Of a DNA stretch of 64,000 nucleotides, positions 9,241-17,080 are shown in pieces (positions within the stretch are counted from its first letter, which is position 1; every line of letters begins with the position of its first letter). A program made the position numbers and the translations under genes. This DNA is from Lysinibacillus xylanilyticus (GTDB lineage: Bacteria > Bacillota > Bacilli > Bacillales_A > Planococcaceae): NCBI RefSeq assembly GCF_001708185.1, contig NZ_MDDN01000001.1, forward strand, positions 909,704-973,703, read 5' to 3'. The notes beneath the pieces were generated by a model. The model did no database searches and was not told where the DNA came from. It was given only the letters and a program-made list of their open reading frames with translations.

Positions 9241-9828
9241 TATAAAACTACTAAAATTATGTTAATATATTTATCTTCAATCACATTTAATGATTATAAA
9301 TACCTAAATAACCAATTGACGAATCGGTAAAATAGTTTCATTCATCGTTTCTTAAGGTTGGATGTGCTTAGTCATGGAAATCGTTTTCTAAGTACATTTC
9401 TTTTTCTTCAAGTTATAGTTTATATAGATTGAGGGAGTTTGATCTTTTGTTAAGTGGTTATAAATGTGATACTGACCTTTCCAATTTCGATTAGCCATAT
9501 CTATCTAATCGATTAAGTAAAGGTCAAATGTTTATGAAGGATTTTCATGTTAATAGCTACTGTTAGATATGTGTGAGGGTATAGCGAGGAATGCGAGAGA
9601 AGGTTATGTAGCGAGTGGATTAACACTAGGTATATCTTATAGCAAGCATGCCAAAGAAAGGCTTTAATGTTATGCCTTTTTCTTGGCTTAAGTTTCATGT
9701 GGCAATTAACTTCTTTATAAAAAAATTTGATTATTTTTGAAATCCTTATTGCAATAATGGCTCCCGTTTTAGTACATTTATTCACAAACTTTTCCATTCA
9801 TTGGATTGTTTATAAAAGGCTGTTTTCT
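9241..9828. other. Intergenic, no gene seen
   Basis: AT-rich, no supported gene. A 94-residue minus-strand frame at 9513-9797 has no ribosome-binding site and an unconvincing composition. Confidence 0.5.
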
Positions 9829-10287
9829 TTATTTTACAGCTTCTTTAAAAATGTTTAAAAAGTTGTTATCGTCCTCGAAAACATAGTTTTTCGTATTGTG
9901 GTTTACATAAACTACGCCATCGTCTATATTTAGCCAAAATGAACTCAATGAATCAACAGTGAAGCTTACATAATATTGATATTTAAAGGTAGCTCCATTG
10001 TACTTTTTAAATGTTGCATTTTTAAAACTATTTATAAGCTCTTGCTCTATTTCTTTTGAAATTAAAATGTCTGAAGCTGTTGGTAATGGATTTTCCCTTT
10101 TGGGTGTCTGGTCCGTTGTTCTAATTGCTACGGATGCATTTTCTGAGCTTAAATTCCCATTTTCAAAACCTAATATTTCATTTGAAGAATAATCCCTATA
10201 TTCATCATACAAGTCTTTCCCTTTTATTAAACCAACAAGGCAAACTATGACGATTAAAATGGTGTAAAAAATTTTCTTTACGTTCAA
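9829..10287 (-). CDS. Hypothetical membrane-anchored protein
   Basis: About 152 residues. One N-terminal transmembrane segment (KKIFYTILIVIVCLVGLIKG) is followed by an extracytoplasmic domain of about 125 residues rich in Asn, Lys and aromatic residues (KYQYYVSFTVDSLSSFWLNI). A GTG at 10293 is possible, but GGGGGTG lies directly on it, so TTG 10287 with a 5-6 base spacing is preferred. No family recognised. It is the next gene after 10383-10715 on the same strand, but the terminator between them suggests separate units. Confidence 0.6.
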   Translation of the reverse strand: MNVKKIFYTILIVIVCLVGLIKGKDLYDEYRDYSSNEILGFENGNLSSENASVAIRTTDQTPKRENPLPTASDILISKEIEQELINSFKNATFKKYNGATFKYQYYVSFTVDSLSSFWLNIDDGVVYVNHNTKNYVFEDDNNFLNIFKEAVK

Positions 10288-10361
10288 ATACACACCCCCA
10301 TCTTTTTTTATTTATTATAGATTATACATTGCAACTCTTCTGCCCCATTAGCACAACAAGA

Positions 10362-10385
10362 AAAAAGAGCTGCATATGCAACTCA
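10362..10385 (-). terminator. Terminator overlapping the stop of the upstream small gene
   Basis: Minus strand GAGTTGCATATGCAGCTC followed by TTTTTTC. It resembles the hairpins embedded in the cassette boundaries at 13.7 kb; the flanks (CTTCAAGTAAAGC on one side, CAACAAGAAAAAAGAGC on the other) also match that boundary. Confidence 0.75.
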
Positions 10386-10715
10386 TTGTTCTTCAAGTAA
10401 AGCTCCTGTTATTAAATCAACATTGACTACCTCAAGTTTATAACTTTCCATATCAAGAGAATCTAAAATGTCTCTAAAGTATTCCTCTGTTTGTTCTTTG
10501 TATTGTGTTTTTCCAATTCTAACTGTAAGGACGTTTTCTTCTGGGCTTAATCCCATAGAGTGTACAGTAAATTTCTCTTGTGCAACATCAAAAATTTGAC
10601 CAGAAAACATTTTTTCAATACCATTTGCAGTATCGTTCCCTTCAAATTCATCTTGTGCGATAAAGAGGATAAATCCAGTTACAACTATACATAGCCCAAT
10701 AATAACCTTCTTCAA
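10383..10715 (-). CDS. Hypothetical small membrane-anchored or secreted protein
   Basis: About 110 residues with an N-terminal hydrophobic segment (KKVIIGLCIVVTGFILFIA) and an acidic exported part. GGAGGTGAT lies just before TTG 10715, which fits the start better than the ATG at 10742. The last codons (ALLEEQ) fall in sequence shared with the boundary repeats. No family recognised. Confidence 0.6.
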   Translation of the reverse strand: MKKVIIGLCIVVTGFILFIAQDEFEGNDTANGIEKMFSGQIFDVAQEKFTVHSMGLSPEENVLTVRIGKTQYKEQTEEYFRDILDSLDMESYKLEVVNVDLITGALLEEQ

Positions 10716-10806
10716 AAAAATCACCTCCAACTTCTTTATCACAACTTCCTTATTTGGTAATATATTCTATCGAAACAATTCGCCATTCACTTAAAAATTT
10801 CCTTCT

Positions 10807-10836
10807 TTAACTAAACTGTCCGTTACTTTAAGTACC
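10807..10836. repeat. Cassette-boundary palindrome, copy 1
   Basis: AACTAAACTGTCCGTTACTT followed by TAAGTAC. First of a family of short imperfect palindromes (ACTAAC, 6-8 bases, GTTAGT) that separate single genes from here to 14.8 kb. No gene between this copy and 11035. Confidence 0.65.
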
Positions 10837-11034
10837 ATTCTTTCTATTATATTTCAAGTGTGTTTTTCCACAATCTGAACCTTAGCATAAAAAAGAGCAC
10901 CATTCCTGATACGGAATTTCGCCCGATTATGTAACAAGAGTATTATATTGCTTTTTGTGCTTTTTTTAAATATATCCAATTCTATGTTTTTTTGATAAAA
11001 TTTTTTATTATATTAGTAAAGGCGTTGATAGATT

Positions 11035-11586
11035 ATGAACAAGGTTGCAATATGGGAAAACCTAAAGTCCTTTGGTACGGAATTTTTAGAAATTATTACC
11101 TCAGATACTTTGTCGAAAGTAAACAGTACAGTTATTTCTACGGAAAATGGTATTCCTTATAAAATCGACTACAATATAGAAATAAATGATTGGTTCATTA
11201 AAAATCTTAATATTGAAATACCTAACAAAAAAAAATCTCTTTATATTGAAACTAATTCTGATCTACAATGGTTTGACCAAAAAGGGAACGAAATTAAAGA
11301 ACTTTACGGAGCAATAGATATCGATATTTCCTGTACCCCTTTTACAAACTCATTGCCAATTAATCGGACAAAATGGATAATAAATGAACCTCAGATTTTC
11401 AAAATGGTTTTTATTACAATCCCTGAACTGAACATTAAGAAAGTAGAGCAAATCTACACACTTATTGATGTGGGAAATGATTATCGAATGTTCCATTATA
11501 AAAGCGGTTCATTCGAGTCTATGATCAAAGTCGATAGTGATGGTTTAGTAATTAATTACCCAAAACTATTCAATCGAAAGTATTGA
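11035..11586 (+). CDS. Putative glycolipid-binding protein (DUF1089-like)
   Basis: 183 residues. The pattern fits the putative glycolipid-binding family PF06475: a central GAIDIDISCTPFTNSLPINR, where the family has a G.lDvDl..tP.TNtLPI motif, and the ending DGLVINYPKLFNR. The Trp in LQWFDQKG is also placed as expected. Cytoplasmic, no signal peptide. It starts at ATG 11035 behind AAAGGCG and ends at a terminator. It stands alone between two boundary palindromes. Confidence 0.7.
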   Translation: MNKVAIWENLKSFGTEFLEIITSDTLSKVNSTVISTENGIPYKIDYNIEINDWFIKNLNIEIPNKKKSLYIETNSDLQWFDQKGNEIKELYGAIDIDISCTPFTNSLPINRTKWIINEPQIFKMVFITIPELNIKKVEQIYTLIDVGNDYRMFHYKSGSFESMIKVDSDGLVINYPKLFNRKY

Positions 11587-11590
11587 CCTC

Positions 11591-11620
11591 AAAGCTCGGA
11601 TAATCGTCCGAGCTTTTTTA
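11591..11620 (+). terminator. Intrinsic terminator
   Basis: AAAGCTCGGA pairs with TCCGAGCTTT around a short loop, followed by a T-run, directly after the glycolipid-binding-type gene. Confidence 0.85.
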
Positions 11621-11681
11621 CATAACTATCATTGTGTTTCGTACTTTTGTTTCAATTACGAGGTTAATATACCCCTTCTTA

Positions 11682-11706
11682 TTCAACTAACCTGCTCCGT
11701 TAGTAA
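11682..11706. repeat. Cassette-boundary palindrome, copy 2
   Basis: TTCAACTAACCTGCTCCGTT followed by AGTAAA. ACTAAC and GTTAGT are the paired arms. It lies between the glycolipid-binding-type gene and the recombinase. Confidence 0.75.
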
Positions 11707-11781
11707 AATCACTCCTTATGTTTAGAATTCTATTAAGTTGGCAATAATCCCTTTTATATTACTATTTTAGGGGGAATGGAA

Positions 11782-12621
11782 TTGTTACTGTCAAAAGCAT
11801 GGACTTTGTTTGAAGCTGATAAACGAATAGAGGGCTTTTCGCCACAAACGCTGAAGGCCTACCAGTTACAGTCTTTTCTATTAATTGGTTATTTTAAGGA
11901 TATAGAGATGGAATTGCTTGACACTAATCAACTGAAGGAGTATCTTGCTATATCCGGCAAGCACTTAAAACCAGCCAGTCTTGCACACCGTATCCGCTTT
12001 ATGAAATCATTTTTTCGTTGGTCTCATGAAGAAGGATACCTGAGTAAGAATCCAACTTCCAAAATTAAAGAACCGAAAGTAGGAAAGCGTATACCCAAGT
12101 ATTTAACCGAACGGGAGATTGAACACCTTCGTGAATCCTGTCATTCCGCAATGGAAAAAGCAATTTTCGAATTCATGTTTTCTACTGGTTGCCGAATTGG
12201 AGAAATAGTTGCGTTAGAAAAGAACCATATTAATTGGTCCAATCAATCCGCAATCGTTAGAGGAAAAGGTGATAAAGAAAGGGAGGTTTATTTTAATACG
12301 CGTTGTGACATATGGCTTAAACGATATATTGAAAACCGTACTGACAATAATCCTGCCATCTTTGTGACAGTAAGGCAGCCACATAAAATGAGTGTTGCCC
12401 AAATGCGATACATCATCAAGCGGATATCAAATCGTGCTGAAATCAATAAAGAAATTCATCCACACCAACTTAGACACAGCTATGCAACTCATTTGTTGAA
12501 CAATGGAGCTCCAATAGAAGTCATACAAAGTCTTATGGGGCATGAGAAAAGCGAAACAACTAGGATCTACGCTCAATTAAGCGGGAGGCTAAGGAAAGAG
12601 TATTATCAGAAGTGTTTTTAA
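11782..12621 (+). CDS. Tyrosine recombinase (XerC/D-like phage integrase family)
   Basis: About 279 residues. An N-terminal SAM-like core-binding domain (SPQTLKAYQLQSFLL to about residue 85) is followed by a catalytic domain with all expected residues: Arg in STGCRIGEIVAL, Lys in RGKGDKERE, HPHQLRHSYATH (His and Arg), His in LMGHEKSETTR and the nucleophile Tyr in RIYAQLS. AGGGGGA touches ATG 11776, so the in-frame TTG 11782 has the better spacing. It is not next to any phage gene. It sits alone between two boundary palindromes and ends at its own terminator, so it may act on these repeats; this is inference. Confidence 0.88.
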   Translation: MLLSKAWTLFEADKRIEGFSPQTLKAYQLQSFLLIGYFKDIEMELLDTNQLKEYLAISGKHLKPASLAHRIRFMKSFFRWSHEEGYLSKNPTSKIKEPKVGKRIPKYLTEREIEHLRESCHSAMEKAIFEFMFSTGCRIGEIVALEKNHINWSNQSAIVRGKGDKEREVYFNTRCDIWLKRYIENRTDNNPAIFVTVRQPHKMSVAQMRYIIKRISNRAEINKEIHPHQLRHSYATHLLNNGAPIEVIQSLMGHEKSETTRIYAQLSGRLRKEYYQKCF

Positions 12622-12626
12622 ATGTA

Positions 12627-12661
12627 AAAGGAGCAGTGTCTTAAAAGACATTGCTCCTTTT
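12627..12661 (+). terminator. Intrinsic terminator of the recombinase gene
   Basis: AAAAGGAGCAGTGTC pairs with GACATTGCTCCTTTT. It ends exactly where the next boundary palindrome begins. Confidence 0.85.
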
Positions 12662-12690
12662 GACTAAATCGCACCCGTTAGTTCAACAAG
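12661..12690. repeat. Cassette-boundary palindrome, copy 3
   Basis: TGACTAAATCGCACCCGTTA followed by GTTCAACAAG. It overlaps the end of the GrpB-like gene on the minus strand, so the repeat supplies that gene's last codons and stop. Confidence 0.65.
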
Positions 12691-13210
12691 AGGTTCTTTT
12701 TAAACTCCAGTTTATAGCTTTTTTTACTAATTCGTTAACAAAAAATTCTTTACCTTCTTGATACTTATAAATATCATTTGGAAACTGTTTTGCTAATTTT
12801 ATTTTTAAATCCCCGTAACTTCTTGCGTCCTCTGGATTATTAATTAAGTATTCCTTGAAATCTAAATGTATCCTAATATTTTCATTTCCCTCTTGATAGA
12901 TATGTACGTGGTGGGTTCTTCTTTCCTTATTCTTCGGAAAATACCTTCTACCTGGTATGCCATTTTCACCTCTAGGGTCATACCCTATTGAAGACATTTT
13001 TTCGTTGTATAAATCAACTTTCTCAATATCATTCACAATAACTAAGATGTCTACAATTGGTTTAGCAAAACCAATTGTCGGTATAGCTGTACTCCCTATA
13101 TGATGAATTTCAAGCAATTCATCTTTAAAAATATCTTTAAGTATAATTTCTTCTTTATAAAATTGTGTTACCCAATCCTCTGTCCAAGGACGTATTTCAG
13201 CTTTTCTCAT
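12683..13210 (-). CDS. GrpB family (UPF0157) nucleotidyltransferase-like protein
   Basis: 175 residues. The family core is plain: HHIGSTAIPTI, then AKPIVDILV with the paired acidic residues of a nucleotidyltransferase fold, GRRYFPK, and THHVHIYQ. Close in length to typical stand-alone GrpB proteins. The in vivo substrate of this group is not established. ATG 13210 behind GAGGGGTG is chosen over the GTG six bases upstream. Monocistronic, bracketed by boundary palindromes. Confidence 0.85.
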   Translation of the reverse strand: MRKAEIRPWTEDWVTQFYKEEIILKDIFKDELLEIHHIGSTAIPTIGFAKPIVDILVIVNDIEKVDLYNEKMSSIGYDPRGENGIPGRRYFPKNKERRTHHVHIYQEGNENIRIHLDFKEYLINNPEDARSYGDLKIKLAKQFPNDIYKYQEGKEFFVNELVKKAINWSLKRTSC

Positions 13211-13257
13211 CGGCACCCCTCATTAACTTAAAATTTGATTTTATTTTGGTGATTCCT

Positions 13258-13336
13258 TCTTTCACTAAATGCCCCGTTAGTTTATTAAAAAAAGAGTTGT
13301 CTTAACAGTTCAAAGTTCACCCCCGATAGTTTAAGT
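13258..13336. repeat. Cassette-boundary composite, copy 4
   Basis: Three parts: TTCACTAAATGCCCCGTTAG (left box), a hairpin around AGTTGTCTTAACAG behind an A-run, and CCCCCGATAGTTTAAGTG (right box). The right box recurs at 24.29 kb. The order box, hairpin, box is shared with copies at 13.7 and 24.2 kb. Confidence 0.65.
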
Positions 13337-13503
13337 GTGATTCTTCACAAAATCTTAGAAATTCGCAATGAAAAGCGGATCACATCATATTTATTAAATT
13401 CCTCATATTGTTCAGTTAGGTCATATTGAATTTTAATGATACACATTGTTCCATTAAGTACTTTATCATATAATTTTAATTAGAAAAATTTGGAGGTATT
13501 ACA

Positions 13504-13624
13504 ATGGATTCTTCATCTATATTCACCATTTCTATAGCAATGGCAGCTTTCGTCATCACGGGTATTAATGAAAAAAAATTAAAAAATTAGAAAAACGTAT
13601 CGAAGAACTTGAAAAAAATAAGTA
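13504..13624 (+). pseudogene. Small membrane protein with a poly-A frameshift
   Basis: TTGGAGGTATTACA leads to an ATG at 13504 and codons for MDSSSIFTISIAMAAF and more, a hydrophobic helix. After NEKK a run of eight A's shifts the frame: the zero frame stops at 13590, while the +1 frame continues into KKLEKRIEELEKNK and stops at 13624. The two parts together make a plausible 41-residue single-pass protein with a short charged coiled coil. It may be a real frameshift, programmed slippage or a sequencing error. Confidence 0.5.
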
Positions 13625-13697
13625 ATTAATTCAATATAGTTATGAAATTTATAGTTTCACTTTAGGATATCTGTTTAAAGTAACCTTCTACTCCTTC

Positions 13698-13860
13698 TTA
13701 TTCAACTAAACTGTCCGTTAGTTCAATAAGAAAAAAGAGCTGTCTAAGCAGCTCTATGGTCTTCAAGTAAAGCACCCCGTTAGCCATCCATGTAGCGCAA
13801 AAACCAGCGCTACTCCACAGAAAATGAAAGATGATTACGTTCTTTCATGAGAGTTCTATA
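13698..13860. repeat. Cassette-boundary composite, copy 5 (longest)
   Basis: Left box TTCAACTAAACTGTCCGTTA, then the terminator hairpin GAGCTGTCTAAGCAGCTC behind an A-run (T-run on the minus strand), then right box AAGCACCCCGTTAGCCATCC, then about 60 bases shared with 22.5 kb (CACAGAAAATGAAAGATGAT). Read on the minus strand, the right part is open to a stop inside the box (HGWLTGCFT). Confidence 0.7.
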
Positions 13861-13930
13861 ACATTTTGTTGAGCTAAAACAAACTGTGAATTGAAAAGTT
13901 TTCTACTAGAAAAACAGGATTAGAAATCCA

Positions 13931-14305
13931 TTATTTATAATTAGTAAGCCAGTCAATTAATTGATTATAGTTACTGGAGAACATTACATTGCCTTTAGTA
14001 TTAGACTTTTCAAGATGAATTAGAATATCCCCTTCTTCTAATAAAAAAGCGACTGCAATAGAGTTCTCTAATATATTATTAGAGAATAATTTATCTTTCC
14101 ACAATTTTTGTATAGAATAATGCTCTGGAGTATAACCTTTACGATTAACTAACAACTTAAACTTTTTGTCTTGTTTAATAAATGAAAAGCACGTTTTTTC
14201 AAATGAATTAAACCATGTGTTTACATCAGCAAGAGTTATGTAACCTGTTAAATTAGTAATAATAATATCTTCAAAAATGGATGTACTTACATTTTTAACA
14301 TTCAA
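13931..14305 (-). CDS. Hypothetical protein, possibly STAS-like
   Basis: 124 residues, soluble, no signal peptide. Alternating strands and helices (SIFEDIIITNLTGYITLADV, then KFKLLVNRKG, then SIAVAFLLEEG) recall a SpoIIAA/STAS-type fold, but I cannot place the family. Start TTG 14305 behind AAAGGGAGTG. It is the only gene between two boundary repeats. Confidence 0.6.
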   Translation of the reverse strand: MNVKNVSTSIFEDIIITNLTGYITLADVNTWFNSFEKTCFSFIKQDKKFKLLVNRKGYTPEHYSIQKLWKDKLFSNNILENSIAVAFLLEEGDILIHLEKSNTKGNVMFSSNYNQLIDWLTNYK

Positions 14306-14392
14306 TTAAAAAACACTCCCTTTTTATCATTATAAACCAAATAATGTAAGTGGGTATACATTTTAATATTGCACAGTTCGAAGACATTACGC

Positions 14393-14440
14393 TTGTTAAA
14401 TTAACCTGCTCCGTTAGTTTAAGTACATTTCTTCACAATC
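14393..14440. repeat. Cassette-boundary palindrome, copy 6
   Basis: AAATTAACCTGCTCCGTTAG, then TTTAAGTACATTTCTTCACA. The right flank matches copies at 10.82 and 13.32 kb. Confidence 0.65.
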
Positions 14441-14468
14441 TCCAAAGTGAATTTTCCAATGAAAAAAC

Positions 14469-14618
14469 CGAGGCTGGGACAGAACTCGATTATTTTGAAA
14501 AATAGCGAAAACAGATAATAACTTTTTCGCTTCAATGAGTAGAGTGTTCCTTCCTAAATCCAAAAAATGTTAGACCAATGCAATCGGTCTAACATTTTTT
14601 CTTTTTGTCCCAGCCTCC
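14469..14618. repeat. GAGGCTGGGACA-type intergenic element, second copy
   Basis: Starts CGAGGCTGGGACAGAACTCG and ends TTGTCCCAGCCTC, inverted ends. Inside, ATGTTAGACC pairs with GGTCTAACAT and is followed by a T-run (14568-14600), a plus-strand terminator. From here to 15017 there is no supported gene; a hydrophobic stretch at about 14630-14760 (ILIIIISLVFHGMGMYFII) may be a decayed membrane gene. Confidence 0.65.
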
Positions 14619-14789
14619 ATCTTTTTTATTCGAAAACAGAAGTGACAATATTAATTATAATTATTTCTTTAGTATTCCACGGTATGGGTATGTATTTTAT
14701 AATTAAAAATACATGTATAGGACAAATAAAGTTGGAAATGCAATACCTTATAAAATGTGTGTTCTAACGTTTAATGATAAAACAAACAC

Positions 14790-14816
14790 CTTATTAAACT
14801 AAATTGCTCCGTTGAA
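14790..14816. repeat. Cassette-boundary palindrome, copy 7 (degenerate)
   Basis: TTATTAAACTAAATTGCTCC followed by GTTGAAT. The right arm has lost the AGT. It closes the first run of cassette-like units. Confidence 0.5.
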
Positions 14817-15016
14817 TAGCAACAATCTTTTAGAAAACAACCTATATCTTTTATTGCTTAGAAGTTTAAGAAATAGACTTTAATGTACAAATAATTGATA
14901 TAAGCTCCTTTTAAATACTGCAACATTAGATTGATTTAATTGTTGTAGTGATTTTGTTGTTTAATTTTTGATGTAAGATACCCCACTCTACTAAAAAATA
15001 TAATAATAACGTCGTT

Positions 15017-15144
15017 TTAAAATCTAAGTTTTATTCTACAATAGCGCCCATGAGCCTCCTCGGCAATGTCTACACCGACAACTAGATGCATTGAGGAAAT
15101 GTTTTCAATGAGTTGTTTTTCTTGTCCTACGATTTAAACTTCAT
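15017..15144 (-). pseudogene. IS110-family transposase N-terminal remnant
   Basis: Minus strand: CCAGGAGGATGTTCTACG precedes an ATG at 15144. After four codons a frameshift leads into QLIENISSMHLVVGVDIAEE, the opening of IS110-type (DEDD) transposases, where VGVDIAK.TH carries the first catalytic Asp. The frame then ends at 15019. The rest of the element is missing. A hairpin and T-run at 15185-15225 probably belong to the element's leader. Confidence 0.6.
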
Positions 15145-15284
15145 CGTAGAACATCCTCCTGGATGGTTGGCTTTTGAGGTATCGACCTCGTATGCAACTC
15201 TATCGTACCGAGGCGCTTTTTTTTTGCAAAGATCAAATTTTTCGTTTCATAGGAATTCTATCGGGATCTTAAATCTACAAAGAC

Positions 15285-16244
15285 CTAATTTAGCAGTTTG
15301 AAAGATTTATTAATATTCAAATCACCGTACAGTTGGTCAAACAGCTTGCCGTCTTTCGACTGGGGAGCAAACGGATTGGACTGCGGTACTGTATACACAT
15401 ACACCATGCCGTTGGCTTTCGTAATGACGCTCCCTACAGGCGGGCCTTCTTCGCTGGAGAGGCGACTCCAATCATTTTTGGAAAATACGGAGATCATCAG
15501 CAGCATCTCAGTATCTTTTCCATTTTCGGTAGTATAATCGAACTGCACGACATGCTTAGCCGATGGCATGATTTGATTTGCATTTTTACCTGAATATTGG
15601 CTTGTTTTGTAATGTCCGTTCCATGAAACAGGCAATTTAAAAATGAAGTTTGCCTGAGAATTCGTATATAGTTCTTGGTTATCCGCCAAAACATTTTTGA
15701 GTTTCTTTCCTTCCCAAGTTAAGATCAGATGATCCACGTAACCACCATTTCCTCCTTGAGGGGCCGTTACGATAATATCGTTGACTTTGTTGCCTGTATA
15801 GTCACTAATAATCAACTTTGGTTCTCGGGCAGATTCCCCATACAATTTTCCATCCGTCCCTTTGAACATCCAATCATATTTTATGTATCTTTTAGTTTTT
15901 CCCTCCTGCACGATGATGGATAAATCATTCGCATACGCATCTAGTTTTCCATCAATCTTTTCTTTTGTACCCACCAATATCACATTGTCTTTAACTGAAT
16001 TACCGTCAATATCGGACACTTTGCAGTCGAGTACATACGTATTTTCCTTAAGTTTAAGTTCGGGTACTCTAAATTTTTGACCAATTTCTACTTTTGGCAA
16101 CGTTTTTTCGGATTGCTGAGCCACCACTTTTGGATCTGAAGCTGCCTGTTTTGCCATCGAAACTTGTGGCGCCCCAATTCCAACTGCACAAATTAAACCT
16201 GCCAATGCTAAATAAGAAATTTTCTTTACGTATTGCTTCTTCAT
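15285..16244 (-). CDS. Secreted protein of unknown function
   Basis: 319 residues. A signal peptide (KKISYLALAGLICAVGIGAP, cleavage near VSMA) is followed by a soluble domain. It contains KYDWMFKGTDGKLYGES, then KLIISDYTGNKVNDIIVTAP, a pattern seen in proteins whose beta structure reads out 'lexical' FG-GAP-like repeats, but I cannot assign a family. ATG 16244 has GGAGG 8 bases before it. It is second in an operon behind the repeat protein at 16333-16866. A decayed second copy of its 5' end lies at 19866-20060. Confidence 0.7.
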   Translation of the reverse strand: MKKQYVKKISYLALAGLICAVGIGAPQVSMAKQAASDPKVVAQQSEKTLPKVEIGQKFRVPELKLKENTYVLDCKVSDIDGNSVKDNVILVGTKEKIDGKLDAYANDLSIIVQEGKTKRYIKYDWMFKGTDGKLYGESAREPKLIISDYTGNKVNDIIVTAPQGGNGGYVDHLILTWEGKKLKNVLADNQELYTNSQANFIFKLPVSWNGHYKTSQYSGKNANQIMPSAKHVVQFDYTTENGKDTEMLLMISVFSKNDWSRLSSEEGPPVGSVITKANGMVYVYTVPQSNPFAPQSKDGKLFDQLYGDLNINKSFKLLN

Positions 16245-16332
16245 TTTCTAAACCTCCATTTATTCATTTTTGTTTCTACATAAGTAAGACGTATGAGGTC
16301 CCCTAAAAAGTTTTTTTATGACACTCTATATA

Positions 16333-16866
16333 TTACTTATTGCTTGTTTCTACTTGCTTGGCGTCTGTTACTTTTGCAGCTTTTGTCAGCTTTCCTTCTT
16401 TTTCAAGCTGAGCAATTAGCTCATCTAACGTCATTCCTTTTTCTTTAGCCATTTTTTCTAAATTGACAGGTTCATTAGATTTTGAGTTTTCCGCTGATTT
16501 AGTAGCCTCAGTTGTTTCGGCAGCTTTTGTCAGCTTGCCCTCTTTTTCAAGCTGAGCAATTAGCTCATCTAACGTCATTCCTTTTTCTTTAGCCATTTTT
16601 TCTAAATTGACAGGTTCATTAGATTTTGAGTTTTCCGCTGATTTAGTAGCCTCAATTGTTTCAGCAGCTTTTGTCAGCTTGCCCTCTTTTTCAAGCTGAG
16701 CAATTAGCTCATCTAACGTCATTCCTTTTTCTTTAGCCATTTTTTCTAAATTGACAGGTTCACTAGATTTAGTAGTTTCCCACATGTCGTTGCTCGCAGC
16801 ATAGGCAGATCCTGCAACAACAGATAACCCCAGCATAAGTGTAGCAATTGTTAATGTTTTCTTCAT
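16333..16866 (-). CDS. Secreted repeat protein with three near-identical 48-residue units
   Basis: 177 residues: signal peptide (KKTLTIATLMLGLSVVAGSA, cleavage after YAA), then three copies of a unit built on LEKMAKEKGMTLDELIAQLE and KEGKLTKAAE joined by a Ser/Asn/Lys/Glu linker. The DNA of the units is almost identical over about 144 bases, so they arose by recent tandem duplication. No family recognised. AGGAGG precedes the ATG. A paralogue with two units is at 20369-20785. It is first gene of an operon with 15285-16244 and has a direct-repeat promoter. Confidence 0.8.
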   Translation of the reverse strand: MKKTLTIATLMLGLSVVAGSAYAASNDMWETTKSSEPVNLEKMAKEKGMTLDELIAQLEKEGKLTKAAETIEATKSAENSKSNEPVNLEKMAKEKGMTLDELIAQLEKEGKLTKAAETTEATKSAENSKSNEPVNLEKMAKEKGMTLDELIAQLEKEGKLTKAAKVTDAKQVETSNK

Positions 16867-16967
16867 ATTGAATTCCTCCTAAAATATTTTTAGCCTCTAC
16901 CATAAATGAATACTGTAATTAAATTGAATCAGGTTGGTTGCCTGCATCCTTTCTATTAGATGTTACG

Positions 16968-17000
16968 AGTGTATAACAATCCATGTTAAATCCTTGTTAA
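16968..17000 (-). promoter_or_regulatory. Promoter with TTAACA-N5-TTAACA direct repeat
   Basis: Minus strand: TTAACA (17000-16995), AGGAT, TTAACA (16989-16984), then -10-like TACACT (16973-16968) ten bases further. Direct repeats with 11-base period placed where a -35 would be are typical for OmpR/PhoB-class activators; PhoP of Bacillus binds TTAACA-type repeats with this spacing. The same arrangement precedes the paralogue at 20785. Confidence 0.7.
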
Positions 17001-17080
17001 GAGAAATACTTCTTGAAAATTTGTAAAAAAAAAGCTTTAAATAAACAGGGTAAACTGCCATTCAAAGTCTTTTTCATTTT

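Noticed and set aside
9513..9797. 94-residue minus-strand ORF
   Set aside because: No ribosome-binding site, odd composition rich in His, Cys and Lys, no resemblance to any known domain.
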